A stretch of DNA of 5,106 nt from Bacteroidota bacterium (GCA_024278155.1 JAJRTT010000106.1:1-5106); one strand, 5' to 3'; positions 1-5,093 are shown, numbered from the stretch's first letter. Translations and numbers: made by a program. The notes: generated from the letters alone by a model not told the origin.

Positions 1-24
1 ATGTACGGGATCATAAATAAGATA

Positions 25-114
25 CTAATATATCCTTCTGCAATATCTTCTGCTCTCCCTGCAAACCTCACAGATTCCCAAATTTTCAAAGCCATTTAAA
101 CTTTTTCCTTTCAT
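25..114 (-). pseudogene. Truncated N-terminus of a four-helix-bundle (23S rRNA IVS-type) protein
   Basis: Read on the minus strand from the ATG at 114, a 29-residue frame begins MKGKSLNGFENLG and continues with CREsRRY-like residues up to a TAG at 25-27. The pattern F-E-N-L, then C-R-x-x-R-R, then an I-Y pair matches the first helix of the four-helix-bundle family (PF05635/TIGR02436), which usually starts like 'F-x-D-L-x-V-W-x-x-x-R'. The usual E-x-W part is changed to G-I-C, and the family normally runs to about 115-130 residues. The stop at residue 30 therefore suggests a broken copy. In another minus frame, codons near 45-36 read I-A-E-G-Y, which is also the family's best-known motif (S-N-N-I-A-E-G), so a frameshifted remnant is possible. 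The rest lies outside the window. The similarity is judged by eye and could be chance. Confidence 0.4.
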
Positions 115-125
115 GTGTTATATTT

Positions 126-215
126 TAACCTTTAACTCTTAACTTTTACCCCTAACCTTTAATCCCTAACTTTTAACGCATAACCTTTAACCCCAAACCT
201 TTAACCCTAATCCTT
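126..215. repeat. Tandem array of thirteen degenerate 7-bp units (TAACCTT/TAACCCC)
   Basis: From 126 the sequence divides into consecutive 7-bp units: TAACCTT, TAACTCT, TAACTTT, a 6-bp TACCCC, TAACCTT, TAATCCC, TAACTTT, TAACGCA, TAACCTT, TAACCCC, AAACCTT, TAACCCT and AATCCTT. Units of the TAACYTT type alternate with more variable, C-rich units, giving a 14-bp higher-order period. On the minus strand the units read AAGGTTA and GGGGTTA. The array lies 11 bp upstream of the minus-strand four-helix-bundle frame, where its promoter would be expected. It also overlaps the last codons (AAG GAT TAG) of the CarboxypepD_reg-like gene. The function is unknown. Confidence 0.85.
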
Positions 216-848
216 TCGTTTAAATTTCCCTTCCTTCCAGGCTTTGATAAATTGTGCCCATGCAAAAGGGTTCAGGATGGTAATGGGTTGGGTCTGTCCT
301 ATGTAATATAAGCGGTCGGTTCGTTGCTGCATCGAGTATTTGTAATTCATGCTTCCGTCCATGGGATATTCACGGATGATCTTGCGCAAGTTCTTCATGT
401 CCAGGTTTTTCTTTGCCCTTTCATAATCATCATCGGGGATTTTCGCCGTAAGGAACACTTGTTCAAATTCCTCTCTTGAAGGCCAGGGGTAGATTACGGT
501 TTGGGCTAAAGTTATCGTATCGTTCGACATTACCTGTATCAACGAGTAGCGGTTGCCCGTAATTGTGTCGGGAATAATAAATTCACTCTTTTTATAACCC
601 ATTGCCGAAAAGGAAATAGTGTCGTTTACCCTGGCCACAAATGAAAAATACCCATAAAAATCAGCGATGGTGCCGCGCCAGGTGCCTTCGATCATAATGT
701 TGGCATAGGGCACGGGCTTTATGCTATCGGCGGTAACCACGATTCCCGAAAACTGGACAAGGTCTTCTTTTGAATCTTCCTGAGCAAAGAGTATTTTGCC
801 TGAGGAGAAAAACAACAATAATATGACGATAAGCCTGATGCTGTACAT
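207..848 (-). CDS. Secreted CarboxypepD_reg-like domain protein
   Basis: This is a 213-residue protein. Residues 1-22 form a signal peptide (MYSIR, then a Leu/Ile/Phe-rich core, ending LFA before Q23), so the product is exported. Residues about 32-112 look like a carboxypeptidase-regulatory-like beta-sandwich (PF13715 type): F-S-G-I-V, then P-V-P-Y-A-N-I, G-T, a Y-G-Y-F-S-F strand, D-T-I-x-F-S-A-M-G-Y-K and a closing L-x-x-V. In Bacteroidota this fold is common in cell-envelope proteins, and by itself it carries no enzymatic activity. The C-terminal part (121-213) starts P-W-P-S-R-E-E-F and ends in a basic tail; similar tails occur in small Bacteroidota proteins of unknown function. I chose the ATG at 848; a TTG nine bases upstream (857) is also in frame, but it sits inside a possible -7 promoter box. 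The terminator at 940-972 separates this gene from rpmB, so it probably has its own promoter. Its stop codon lies inside the heptamer array. Confidence 0.8.
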   Translation of the reverse strand: MYSIRLIVILLLFFSSGKILFAQEDSKEDLVQFSGIVVTADSIKPVPYANIMIEGTWRGTIADFYGYFSFVARVNDTISFSAMGYKKSEFIIPDTITGNRYSLIQVMSNDTITLAQTVIYPWPSREEFEQVFLTAKIPDDDYERAKKNLDMKNLRKIIREYPMDGSMNYKYSMQQRTDRLYYIGQTQPITILNPFAWAQFIKAWKEGKFKRKD

Positions 849-854
849 TAACTG

Positions 855-862
855 CAAATATA
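855..862 (-). promoter_or_regulatory. Possible -7 promoter box for the CarboxypepD_reg-like gene
   Basis: The minus strand reads TATATTTG here, a full match to the Bacteroidota -7 consensus TAnnTTTG. No TTG is seen at the expected -33 position. A start site 5-7 bases downstream would fall almost at the ATG at 848 and give a nearly leaderless mRNA, so this is a weak call. Confidence 0.25.
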
Positions 863-939
863 TATTTCTTTATCGAAATGGATGTTGATTAACGGGGTTT
901 TCACCAAATTATTTTCACTTTCTTTCCAAGCATACTGAT

Positions 940-972
940 AAAAAAAATGCTGTTACACAATATGTAACAGCA
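940..972 (-). terminator. Rho-independent terminator of rpmB
   Basis: A perfect 10-bp inverted repeat (TGCTGTTACA at 948-957 and TGTAACAGCA at 963-972) encloses a 5-base loop. On the minus strand it is followed directly by eight T (A run at 940-947). It starts 31 bases after the rpmB stop, which makes it the expected end of the rpmB transcript. In the plus direction the flanking T run is interrupted, so it is mainly a minus-strand terminator. Confidence 0.88.
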
Positions 973-1003
973 AAAATATTTTTATGACAAGAAAACCTGA
1001 TCC

Positions 1004-1237
1004 TTATAAATACCCTTTGGCTTTAGCGTCCTTCATGGCAGCCGTAATACCCATTTTGTTGATATTGCGGATACCTGATGTGGAAACCTTCAAGGTGATA
1101 TACCTGTCTTCCTCGGGAATATAAAATTTCTTGGTCTGCAAGTTGGGATAAAACTTCCTTCTTGTTTTGCTATGTGAGTGGGAAACATTGTTCCCGCTTA
1201 TGACTTTCTTTCCTGTTATCTGGCAAATACGTGACAT
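1004..1237 (-). CDS. rpmB: 50S ribosomal protein L28
   Basis: This 77-residue protein is full length for bacterial L28. It contributes to the large ribosomal subunit and binds 23S rRNA. The N-terminus MSRICQITGKK, the G-N-N-V-S-H-S-H-S-K-T-R-R-K-F block (residues 15-29), the P-N-L-Q segment and the later T-L-K-V-S-T-S-G-I-R stretch are family hallmarks. Only one Cys (C5) is present, so this is the form without the zinc-binding Cys pairs. The start ATG follows an AAAGAG stretch. A terminator lies 31 bases after the stop, and upstream is a divergent intergenic region, so the gene looks monocistronic. In many Bacteroidota, rpmB is followed by rpmG, a DUF4295 gene and ftsY. None of these is next to it here. 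Confidence 0.97.
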   Translation of the reverse strand: MSRICQITGKKVISGNNVSHSHSKTRRKFYPNLQTKKFYIPEEDRYITLKVSTSGIRNINKMGITAAMKDAKAKGYL

Positions 1238-1274
1238 CTCTTTATATTTTATATCTGTTTTTAAAAAAGGAGTG

Positions 1275-1306
1275 CAAAGAACGGAATATTTTTTTGAATA
1301 AGCAAA
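1275..1306 (-). promoter_or_regulatory. Candidate rpmB promoter (TTTG-N20-GTTCTTTG)
   Basis: On the minus strand a TTTG (1306-1303) is followed, after 20 bases, by GTTCTTTG (1282-1275). The Bacteroidota primary sigma consensus is TTTG-N19-21-TAnnTTTG. The spacing and both TTTG parts fit, but the TA of the -7 box is replaced by GT. The predicted start would give a 5' leader of about 30 bases before rpmB. Confidence 0.35.
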
Positions 1307-1504
1307 GGGAATTTTGAAAAATTCTTTTATTGAATCTTCATTGTCGCTTGTTTAACTTTATGCCATATTTTAATCATGCATTTTGCATCTTTTCCCTTTT
1401 TCCCAACATATCATAAATCCCGATTTTTTTTGGGAGGCATATCAGTAAAGCTTAAAAATAAATGGTTTCAACTCCAATGGGTTAAGGTAACTGTTGTTTT
1501 GGTA

Positions 1505-1513
1505 TATGCTTTG
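1505..1513 (+). promoter_or_regulatory. Weak -7-like box before the hydrolase pair
   Basis: TATGCTTTG resembles TAnnTTTG with one extra base in the spacer. It lies about 40 bases before the ATG at 1554, a reasonable leader length. No TTG is found at a suitable -33 position, so the call is weak. The candidate promoter of the DUF547 gene shows the same TA-N3-TTTG form. Confidence 0.22.
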
Positions 1514-1553
1514 GAAAACCAAAATCCCCATCGAATCATTTAATTTTTTTTAA

Positions 1554-2558
1554 ATGGAGAATCTCCTATTCATTGTCTTGTTTTCTTTCTTTTTTTCCGG
1601 GTCGCCGGAAGAAATACCAAGCGAACAAGTTCGTGGCGTGAACCTGGTTTCGCCAATTGAACGTGTGGTCGATGACTGTATTAAGCCAATGAAGGATTTG
1701 AACGCCAACTATGTTTCACTATGCCCTTTCGCTTTTATGACCCCCGGTGATCCGAATGTGTATTACAATACCATTGAGAATTATTGGGGCGACCGACCTT
1801 CAAATTTAGCATTTTTGACCAAAGAAGCGAAAGATAAAGGACTTAAAGTTCTATTAAAACCCCATTTTTGGGTAACGGGACAAGGTTGGCCCGGTGATTA
1901 CAACCTTGATGAAAAGGGCTGGAAAGAATGGGAAAATAATTATTCATCCTTCGTGGTGAATATGGCTCGTTTCGCCGATTCCCTGGATATTGAAATGTAT
2001 TGCATTGGTGTGGAATTTAAAACAGCAGTTAACCTTCGGAAAGGGTTTTGGCCGGAACTGATCAAAGAAGTGAGAAAAAATTACAGGGGTAAGCTGATCT
2101 ATGCTGCCAACTGGGACAACTACTATAATATCTCGTTTTGGGGCCAACTTGACTACATCGGCATAGATGCTTATTTCCCCCTTCTTAATGAAAAAACCCC
2201 GCCAAAAGAACAATTGGTTAAAGTGTGGGGCGAGCAATTAAAGGTCCTTAAAAAGTTTAGTGCTAAATATGAACGACCGGTTTTATTTACCGAATACGGA
2301 TATCGAAGTATTGACGGTACAGCTTGGAACCAGTGGGAACTTGAATATGTGAACACTGATAAGATGGTGAACCTGGAAGCCCAGGTAAATGCGTATGCGG
2401 CTTTTTATGAAGCTGTTTGGGGTGAAGAGTGGTTTGCCGGGGGCTTTCTTTGGAAATGGTACCCGGAATATGAAAATGCCGGTGGAATGGCCGATTCGGA
2501 TTATACACCCCAGAACAAACCGGTGGAAAAACTGATTAAGCAATGGTATTCAAAATAG
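1554..2558 (+). CDS. GH113-like glycoside hydrolase, secreted (paralog 1)
   Basis: This 334-residue protein has a hydrophobic N-terminus (residues 4-15) that should act as a signal peptide, although it has no Lys or Arg before the core. There is no lipobox Cys. The rest is one TIM barrel (about 26-333). The likely acid/base is E154 in I-G-V-E-F, and the likely nucleophile is E247 in F-T-E-Y-G-Y. Other barrel landmarks are L-K-P-H-F-W (101-106), A-N-W-D-N-Y-Y-N (185-192), L-D-Y-I-G-I-D-A-Y-F-P (199-209) and A-G-G-F-L-W-K-W (295-302). This layout fits GH113, whose characterised members are retaining endo-beta-1,4-mannanases such as the Alicyclobacillus enzyme; mannan as substrate here is inference only. 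An in-frame TAA stands immediately before the ATG, so the start cannot lie further upstream. The 3' end overlaps the next gene by 16 bp. The protein is about half identical by eye to that neighbour. Confidence 0.85.
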   Translation: MENLLFIVLFSFFFSGSPEEIPSEQVRGVNLVSPIERVVDDCIKPMKDLNANYVSLCPFAFMTPGDPNVYYNTIENYWGDRPSNLAFLTKEAKDKGLKVLLKPHFWVTGQGWPGDYNLDEKGWKEWENNYSSFVVNMARFADSLDIEMYCIGVEFKTAVNLRKGFWPELIKEVRKNYRGKLIYAANWDNYYNISFWGQLDYIGIDAYFPLLNEKTPPKEQLVKVWGEQLKVLKKFSAKYERPVLFTEYGYRSIDGTAWNQWELEYVNTDKMVNLEAQVNAYAAFYEAVWGEEWFAGGFLWKWYPEYENAGGMADSDYTPQNKPVEKLIKQWYSK

Positions 2559-3595
2559 AAAACGGAAGTAAAATATTGTTGTTGTCCTTATTGGTGCTCA
2601 TCATTTTATCGTGTACCAAAGATGTGGTGGGCGATTTTGACAAACCCGGCGCACCATCATCGATTGTACGCTTGTGTGGAGTGAGTTTTGTTGGGCCCGT
2701 GAACGAAATCGACGCATCGGGCTTGGATCCCGTGATAAATGCAAATTCAAACTATATATGTTTAATGCCTTTTTCGTTTGGGGAATTTGGGAGCCCGGAT
2801 TTGCAGTGGGACGTTAACTGGCAATGGTGGGGCGAAAGAAAAGCCGGGATTATCGGGTGCACAAAGCTTGCAAGGGAAAAAGGCTTGAAGGTTTTCATGA
2901 AACCGCATATCTGGTTTTTCCATGGGGCTTATACCGGCGATTTTCAGTTGTCTTCAGAAGAGGGCTGGAAACAATGGGAACAAAATTATATGGATTACAT
3001 CCTGGAATTTGCGGTTCTCGCCGATTCCCTCGATATTGAAGTGTTCAGTATCGGAGTTGAGTTGAAAAACTTTATCCAACAGCGCCCTCAGTTTTGGAGT
3101 TTGTTGGCCGATACTGTCCGTAGTGTTTACAAAGGGCAAATGACCTATTCGGGCAATTGGGACAATTACCATAACATCCCCTTCTGGGATAAAATGGATT
3201 ATATAGGCATCAATTCTTACTTCCCCCTTTCAGACAAAAAGACCCCAACGCTCGAAGATTTGCTGAATGGCTGGGAAGAGCATTATCAGGGAATAAAAGA
3301 TTATCGGGAAGGATTTGGTATTCCGGTAATATTTACCGAATATGGTTATAAAAGTATCGACTATCTTGCCGATGAACCCTGGAACCCCGACAACAGCGGA
3401 GAGGTCAATCTTAAAGCACAGAAAATAGCTTATGAGGCCATTTATGAAAGGTTTTGGAACGAAGAATGGTTTGCCGGGGGCTTTTTGTGGAAATGGTACG
3501 ATTACCATGAATCGGCAGGCGGTGCGAACAATAAGAATTACACACCTCAGAATAAACCGGCCGAAGATGCAATAAGAAATGCTTATCAAAAGTAG
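2543..3595 (+). CDS. GH113-like glycoside hydrolase, lipoprotein (paralog 2)
   Basis: This 350-residue protein begins with a lipoprotein signal: K4 and K10, a Leu/Ile core (11-22), then the lipobox I-L-S-C with C24 as the lipidated Cys. The residues after it (T-K-D-V-V-G-D) include K and D close to the Cys, which in Bacteroidota can direct a lipoprotein to the cell surface. The catalytic barrel (about 44-349) keeps the likely acid/base E173 in I-G-V-E-L and nucleophile E266 in F-T-E-Y-G-Y. It also keeps K-P-H-I-W (120-124), G-N-W-D-N-Y (204-209) and A-G-G-F-L-W-K-W (311-318), and the C-terminal Y-T-P-Q-N-K-P-A matches its neighbour. Its ATG lies inside the last codons of the upstream paralog, which implies translational coupling and one operon. 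It likely hydrolyses a glycan, possibly a mannan as in characterised GH113 enzymes, but the substrate is not shown by the sequence. Confidence 0.86.
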   Translation: MVFKIENGSKILLLSLLVLIILSCTKDVVGDFDKPGAPSSIVRLCGVSFVGPVNEIDASGLDPVINANSNYICLMPFSFGEFGSPDLQWDVNWQWWGERKAGIIGCTKLAREKGLKVFMKPHIWFFHGAYTGDFQLSSEEGWKQWEQNYMDYILEFAVLADSLDIEVFSIGVELKNFIQQRPQFWSLLADTVRSVYKGQMTYSGNWDNYHNIPFWDKMDYIGINSYFPLSDKKTPTLEDLLNGWEEHYQGIKDYREGFGIPVIFTEYGYKSIDYLADEPWNPDNSGEVNLKAQKIAYEAIYERFWNEEWFAGGFLWKWYDYHESAGGANNKNYTPQNKPAEDAIRNAYQK

Positions 3596-3641
3596 GAATA
3601 GAGATGTAAGGTTTATAGTAAATGGCGACTTATAAGATGTG

Positions 3642-3672
3642 TTGAACAAGATTTTCCGGTTGATACACTTTG
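3642..3672 (+). promoter_or_regulatory. Candidate promoter of the DUF547 gene (TTG-N19-TACACTTTG)
   Basis: A TTG at 3642-3644 is followed, after 19 bases, by TACACTTTG (3664-3672). This fits the Bacteroidota -33/-7 pattern except for one extra base inside the -7 box. It lies in the 136-base gap after the hydrolase pair and would give a leader of about 50 bases before the ATG at 3732. It would exclude the earlier in-frame ATG at 3696 only if the start site lies downstream of that point. Confidence 0.35.
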
Positions 3673-3731
3673 TAATTCAATGGTAACTGATCAGAATGGC
3701 TTTGACAACAGTAAAACTTAACTTTAGCGTG

Positions 3732-4370
3732 ATGAGAAAAATAAAAGTAATTGTTTTAATTGTAGGCCTCTTATTTGGCATGGACAATATTGAATATGTG
3801 ATTGCCGGAACAGGCCATGTTGACCACACAGCCTGGAGCATACTGCTCCGGAAATATGTGAGCACAGATGGTGTAGTAAACTATCGGGAGATGAAAAAAG
3901 AAGAAGATGTTTTAAATGCCTATATCGAGAAACTTGGCAAGGATACCCCGGAAAAAACATGGGGCGAAAATGAAAAACTGACCTATTGGATAAACCTTTA
4001 CAACGCTTCCACGGTTTCATTGATATTGAAGAACTATCCCTTGAAAAGTATCCGGGAAATCGACAAGCCCTGGGATATTGTTTTTGTGAAAGCAGGGGAT
4101 AAGGAATACTCCCTCAACGATATTGAACACGAAATTATCCGCAAGGAATTTGATGAACCCCGAATCCATTTTGCTTTGGTGTGTGCCGCCAAATCCTGCC
4201 CCCCATTGTTGAATGAGGCCTATAATGCTGACAAACTTAATGCGCAATTACATCAGCAAGGGGTGAAGTTTATCAATAACCCAAAGAAAAACGAAATTGC
4301 TGTGGACAATATCAAAGTTTCAAAATTGTTTGATTGGTACAAAGGTGATTTTACAAAAAAGGTAGCCTGA
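3732..4370 (+). CDS. DUF547 protein, zero-frame product lacking its C-terminus
   Basis: From the ATG at 3732 this is a 212-residue exported protein. Residues 1-25 are a signal peptide (MRKIK, then a Val/Ile/Leu core, ending V-I-A). I prefer this start to the in-frame ATG at 3696, which would put twelve residues before the charged n-region. Residues about 33-210 are a DUF547 domain (PF04784): D-G-x-V-N-Y (46-51), T-Y-W-I-N-L-Y-N-A (84-92), S-L-N-D-I-E-H (127-133), I-H-F-A-L-V-C-A-A-K-S-C-P-P-L (145-159) and L-F-D-W-Y-K-G-D-F (199-207). The biochemical role of the family is not established. The strongly conserved Cys and His residues hint at a catalytic or metal site, but this is not proven. 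The zero frame ends in T-K-K-V-A and a TGA, about 31 residues short. The missing family C-terminus follows at once in the -1 frame. The gene lies downstream of the hydrolase pair with a 136-base gap and a possible own promoter. Confidence 0.88.
   Translation: MRKIKVIVLIVGLLFGMDNIEYVIAGTGHVDHTAWSILLRKYVSTDGVVNYREMKKEEDVLNAYIEKLGKDTPEKTWGENEKLTYWINLYNASTVSLILKNYPLKSIREIDKPWDIVFVKAGDKEYSLNDIEHEIIRKEFDEPRIHFALVCAAKSCPPLLNEAYNADKLNAQLHQQGVKFINNPKKNEIAVDNIKVSKLFDWYKGDFTKKVA
4355..4361 (+). other. A AAA AAG slippery heptamer at the DUF547 frame break
   Basis: In the zero frame the codons read ACA AAA AAG, so the last A of ACA plus AAA AAG forms A AAA AAG, the same heptamer and phase as the dnaX frameshift site of E. 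coli. A -1 slip gives T-K-K-G-S-L-I-D-F, which is the expected family sequence. An AAAGG (4341-4345) lies 9 bases upstream, similar in spacing to the dnaX stimulator. I see no strong stem-loop just downstream. A one-base loss in the A run, real or from sequencing, explains the same facts. Confidence 0.5.
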
Positions 4371-4462
4371 TCGATTTCCTGAACGGTTTTGCAAAAACGA
4401 AAATTTCAGCAGATGCCAAAATCGGTTTTATGGATTATGATTGGAGTTTGAACGAAGAATGA
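4361..4462 (+). pseudogene. DUF547 C-terminus in the -1 frame
   Basis: This 33-codon stretch reads G-S-L-I-D-F-L-N-G-F at its start and ends M-D-Y-D-W-S-L-N-E-E before a TGA at 4460-4462. DUF547 proteins typically end with a 'G-x-L-x-x-F-L' helix, a segment like 'I-x-x-D-A-K-I' and a final 'Y-D-W-x-L-N'; all three are present here. Joined to the upstream frame through the heptamer, the protein would have 243 residues. The segment has no start codon of its own at the junction, so it is expressed only if ribosomes shift frame or if the A run is one base longer than shown. The good conservation argues that any disruption is recent. Confidence 0.8.
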
Positions 4463-4558
4463 AATTGTTGAGCAAATGGACATCTGCAAGTTTGTTTTAG
4501 GTTCTGGGAATTGATAGTAATTGGTAAATGGATTCGGCATTCATTTGAATTGGAAAAA

Positions 4559-4723
4559 ATGATAAAGGCCTGGTTCGTTTGCACATTGCTGATATTTGCT
4601 GCTTCCCGGCTTTGTGCCCAAACAGTGGTCATCAACGAAATCATGTCGTCCAATATGGTGAGCATTACGGATGAAGATGGCGATTTTGAAGACTGGGTCG
4701 AATTGTACAACCCAAGTTCATAG
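4559..4723 (+). pseudogene. N-terminal remnant: signal peptide plus start of a lamin-tail domain
   Basis: From the ATG at 4559 the frame encodes 54 residues. Residues 1-20 form a signal peptide (M-I-K, hydrophobic core, C-A before Q21). Residues 22-54 read V-V-I-N-E-I-M-S-S-N, then D-E-D-G-D-F-E-D-W-V-E-L-Y-N-P, the typical opening of a lamin-tail domain (PF00932) in secreted Bacteroidota proteins, often joined to a CotH-kinase or other module and a C-terminal sorting domain. A TAG at 4721-4723 ends the frame right after N-P-S-S, far short of the usual 100 or so residues of the domain. In the -1 frame the sequence goes on as I-G-L-Q-D-F-F, resembling the next strand of the same domain. An in-frame TTG at 4511 would place a long tail before the signal peptide, so ATG 4559 is preferred. 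Confidence 0.7.
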
Positions 4724-5058
4724 GCCTTCAGGATTTCTTTCATATTGAAAATGTGGATATTTATTGCGGTTCGCTCTCTTTTATTGATAGCATCCCTAAG
4801 TCTGAGCGTGTCAAGGTTTATCCAAATCCGGCCCGGGATGAAATCCATATTTCGTATTATTCTGAAATTGAGACAAACTTAAGTGTTAAGATCGTAAACC
4901 AGAACGGGCAGATTGTTTTAAGCCGATCTTATAATTTACCGGAGGACCAGGATGAATTTTCTTTGAACTTATCTCAAGTTCGCAATGGTCTTTGCGTTAT
5001 AGAGATAAAAACGGCTTATAGTATTTCCCACAGAAAGATTTTAGTAAATAAAAACTAA
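4720..5058 (+). pseudogene. C-terminal remnant: T9SS type A sorting domain
   Basis: The frame is open from about 4720 to a TAA at 5056-5058. The only start-like codon near its beginning is a GTG at 4753, which would give 101 residues without a signal peptide. Counting from the GTG, V-Y-P-N-P (22-26) opens a Por-secretion-system C-terminal domain. It is followed by a strand with L-S-V-K-I-V-N-Q-N-G-Q-I-V (43-55), F-S-L-N-L-S-Q-V-R-N-G-L (69-80), and a final basic tail H-R-K-I-L-V. In such domains the residue after G-L or G-I is usually Y or F; here it is Cys (C81). These domains direct cargo through the outer membrane by the type IX system and are then removed, so they need an N-terminal signal peptide and a passenger. 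Both are missing in this frame, and the likely N-terminus is the 4559-4723 fragment. The passenger seems to have been lost. Confidence 0.75.
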
Positions 5059-5085
5059 AACAATATATAGATCATATTGCTTCAT

Positions 5086-5093
5086 TACCTTTG
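5086..5093 (+). promoter_or_regulatory. -7 promoter box for a gene beyond the window
   Basis: TACCTTTG is an exact match to the Bacteroidota -7 consensus TAnnTTTG and is followed by C, a common context for it. It lies 28 bases after the stop of the sorting-domain fragment. Transcription would begin near 5099 and run off the window. No clear -33 TTG is seen 19-21 bases upstream. Confidence 0.55.

Larger units (their letters stand above)
1238..1553. other. Divergent intergenic region between rpmB and the first hydrolase
   Basis: These 316 bases are AT-rich and contain no coding frame that I can support. They must hold the promoter of rpmB (minus) and probably that of the hydrolase pair (plus); candidates are listed separately. 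A 5-bp hairpin (ATGCA/TGCAT, 1376-1388) and a TTTGG/CCAAA hairpin (1510-1523) are present, but neither is long enough to assign a role. I see no tRNA, riboswitch or terminator with confidence. Confidence 0.6.

Noticed and set aside
126..215. Telomere-like TTAGGG/TTAAGGG repeats or a CRISPR array
   Set aside because: The period is 7 with a 14-bp alternation, the units are degenerate, and there are no unique spacers. This is a simple tandem array inside bacterial DNA.
1510..1523. TTTGG/CCAAA hairpin before the first hydrolase
   Set aside because: It has only five base pairs and no T run, so it is too weak for a terminator or riboswitch call.
1944..2543. Several minus-strand open frames opposite the first hydrolase
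   Set aside because: They overlap each other and the well-supported GH113-like gene and show no family pattern.
3596..3641. Terminator after the hydrolase pair
   Set aside because: Only the short palindrome CTTATAAG is present, with no T run, so read-through into the DUF547 gene cannot be excluded.
3230..3649. Minus-strand open frame of 139 codons with hydrophobic stretches
   Set aside because: It lies opposite the second hydrolase, and its hydrophobicity comes from the reverse complement of the plus-strand codons. No motif or start signal supports it.
4435..4848. Minus-strand open frame of 137 codons
   Set aside because: It runs antisense to the DUF547 end and the lamin-tail/sorting-domain remnants, has no recognisable domain, and the plus strand there carries clear family motifs.
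5061..5079. CAATAT/ATATTG inverted repeat after the sorting-domain fragment
   Set aside because: A six-pair AT-only stem with no T run is not a convincing terminator. It could be an operator for the next gene, but nothing else supports that.
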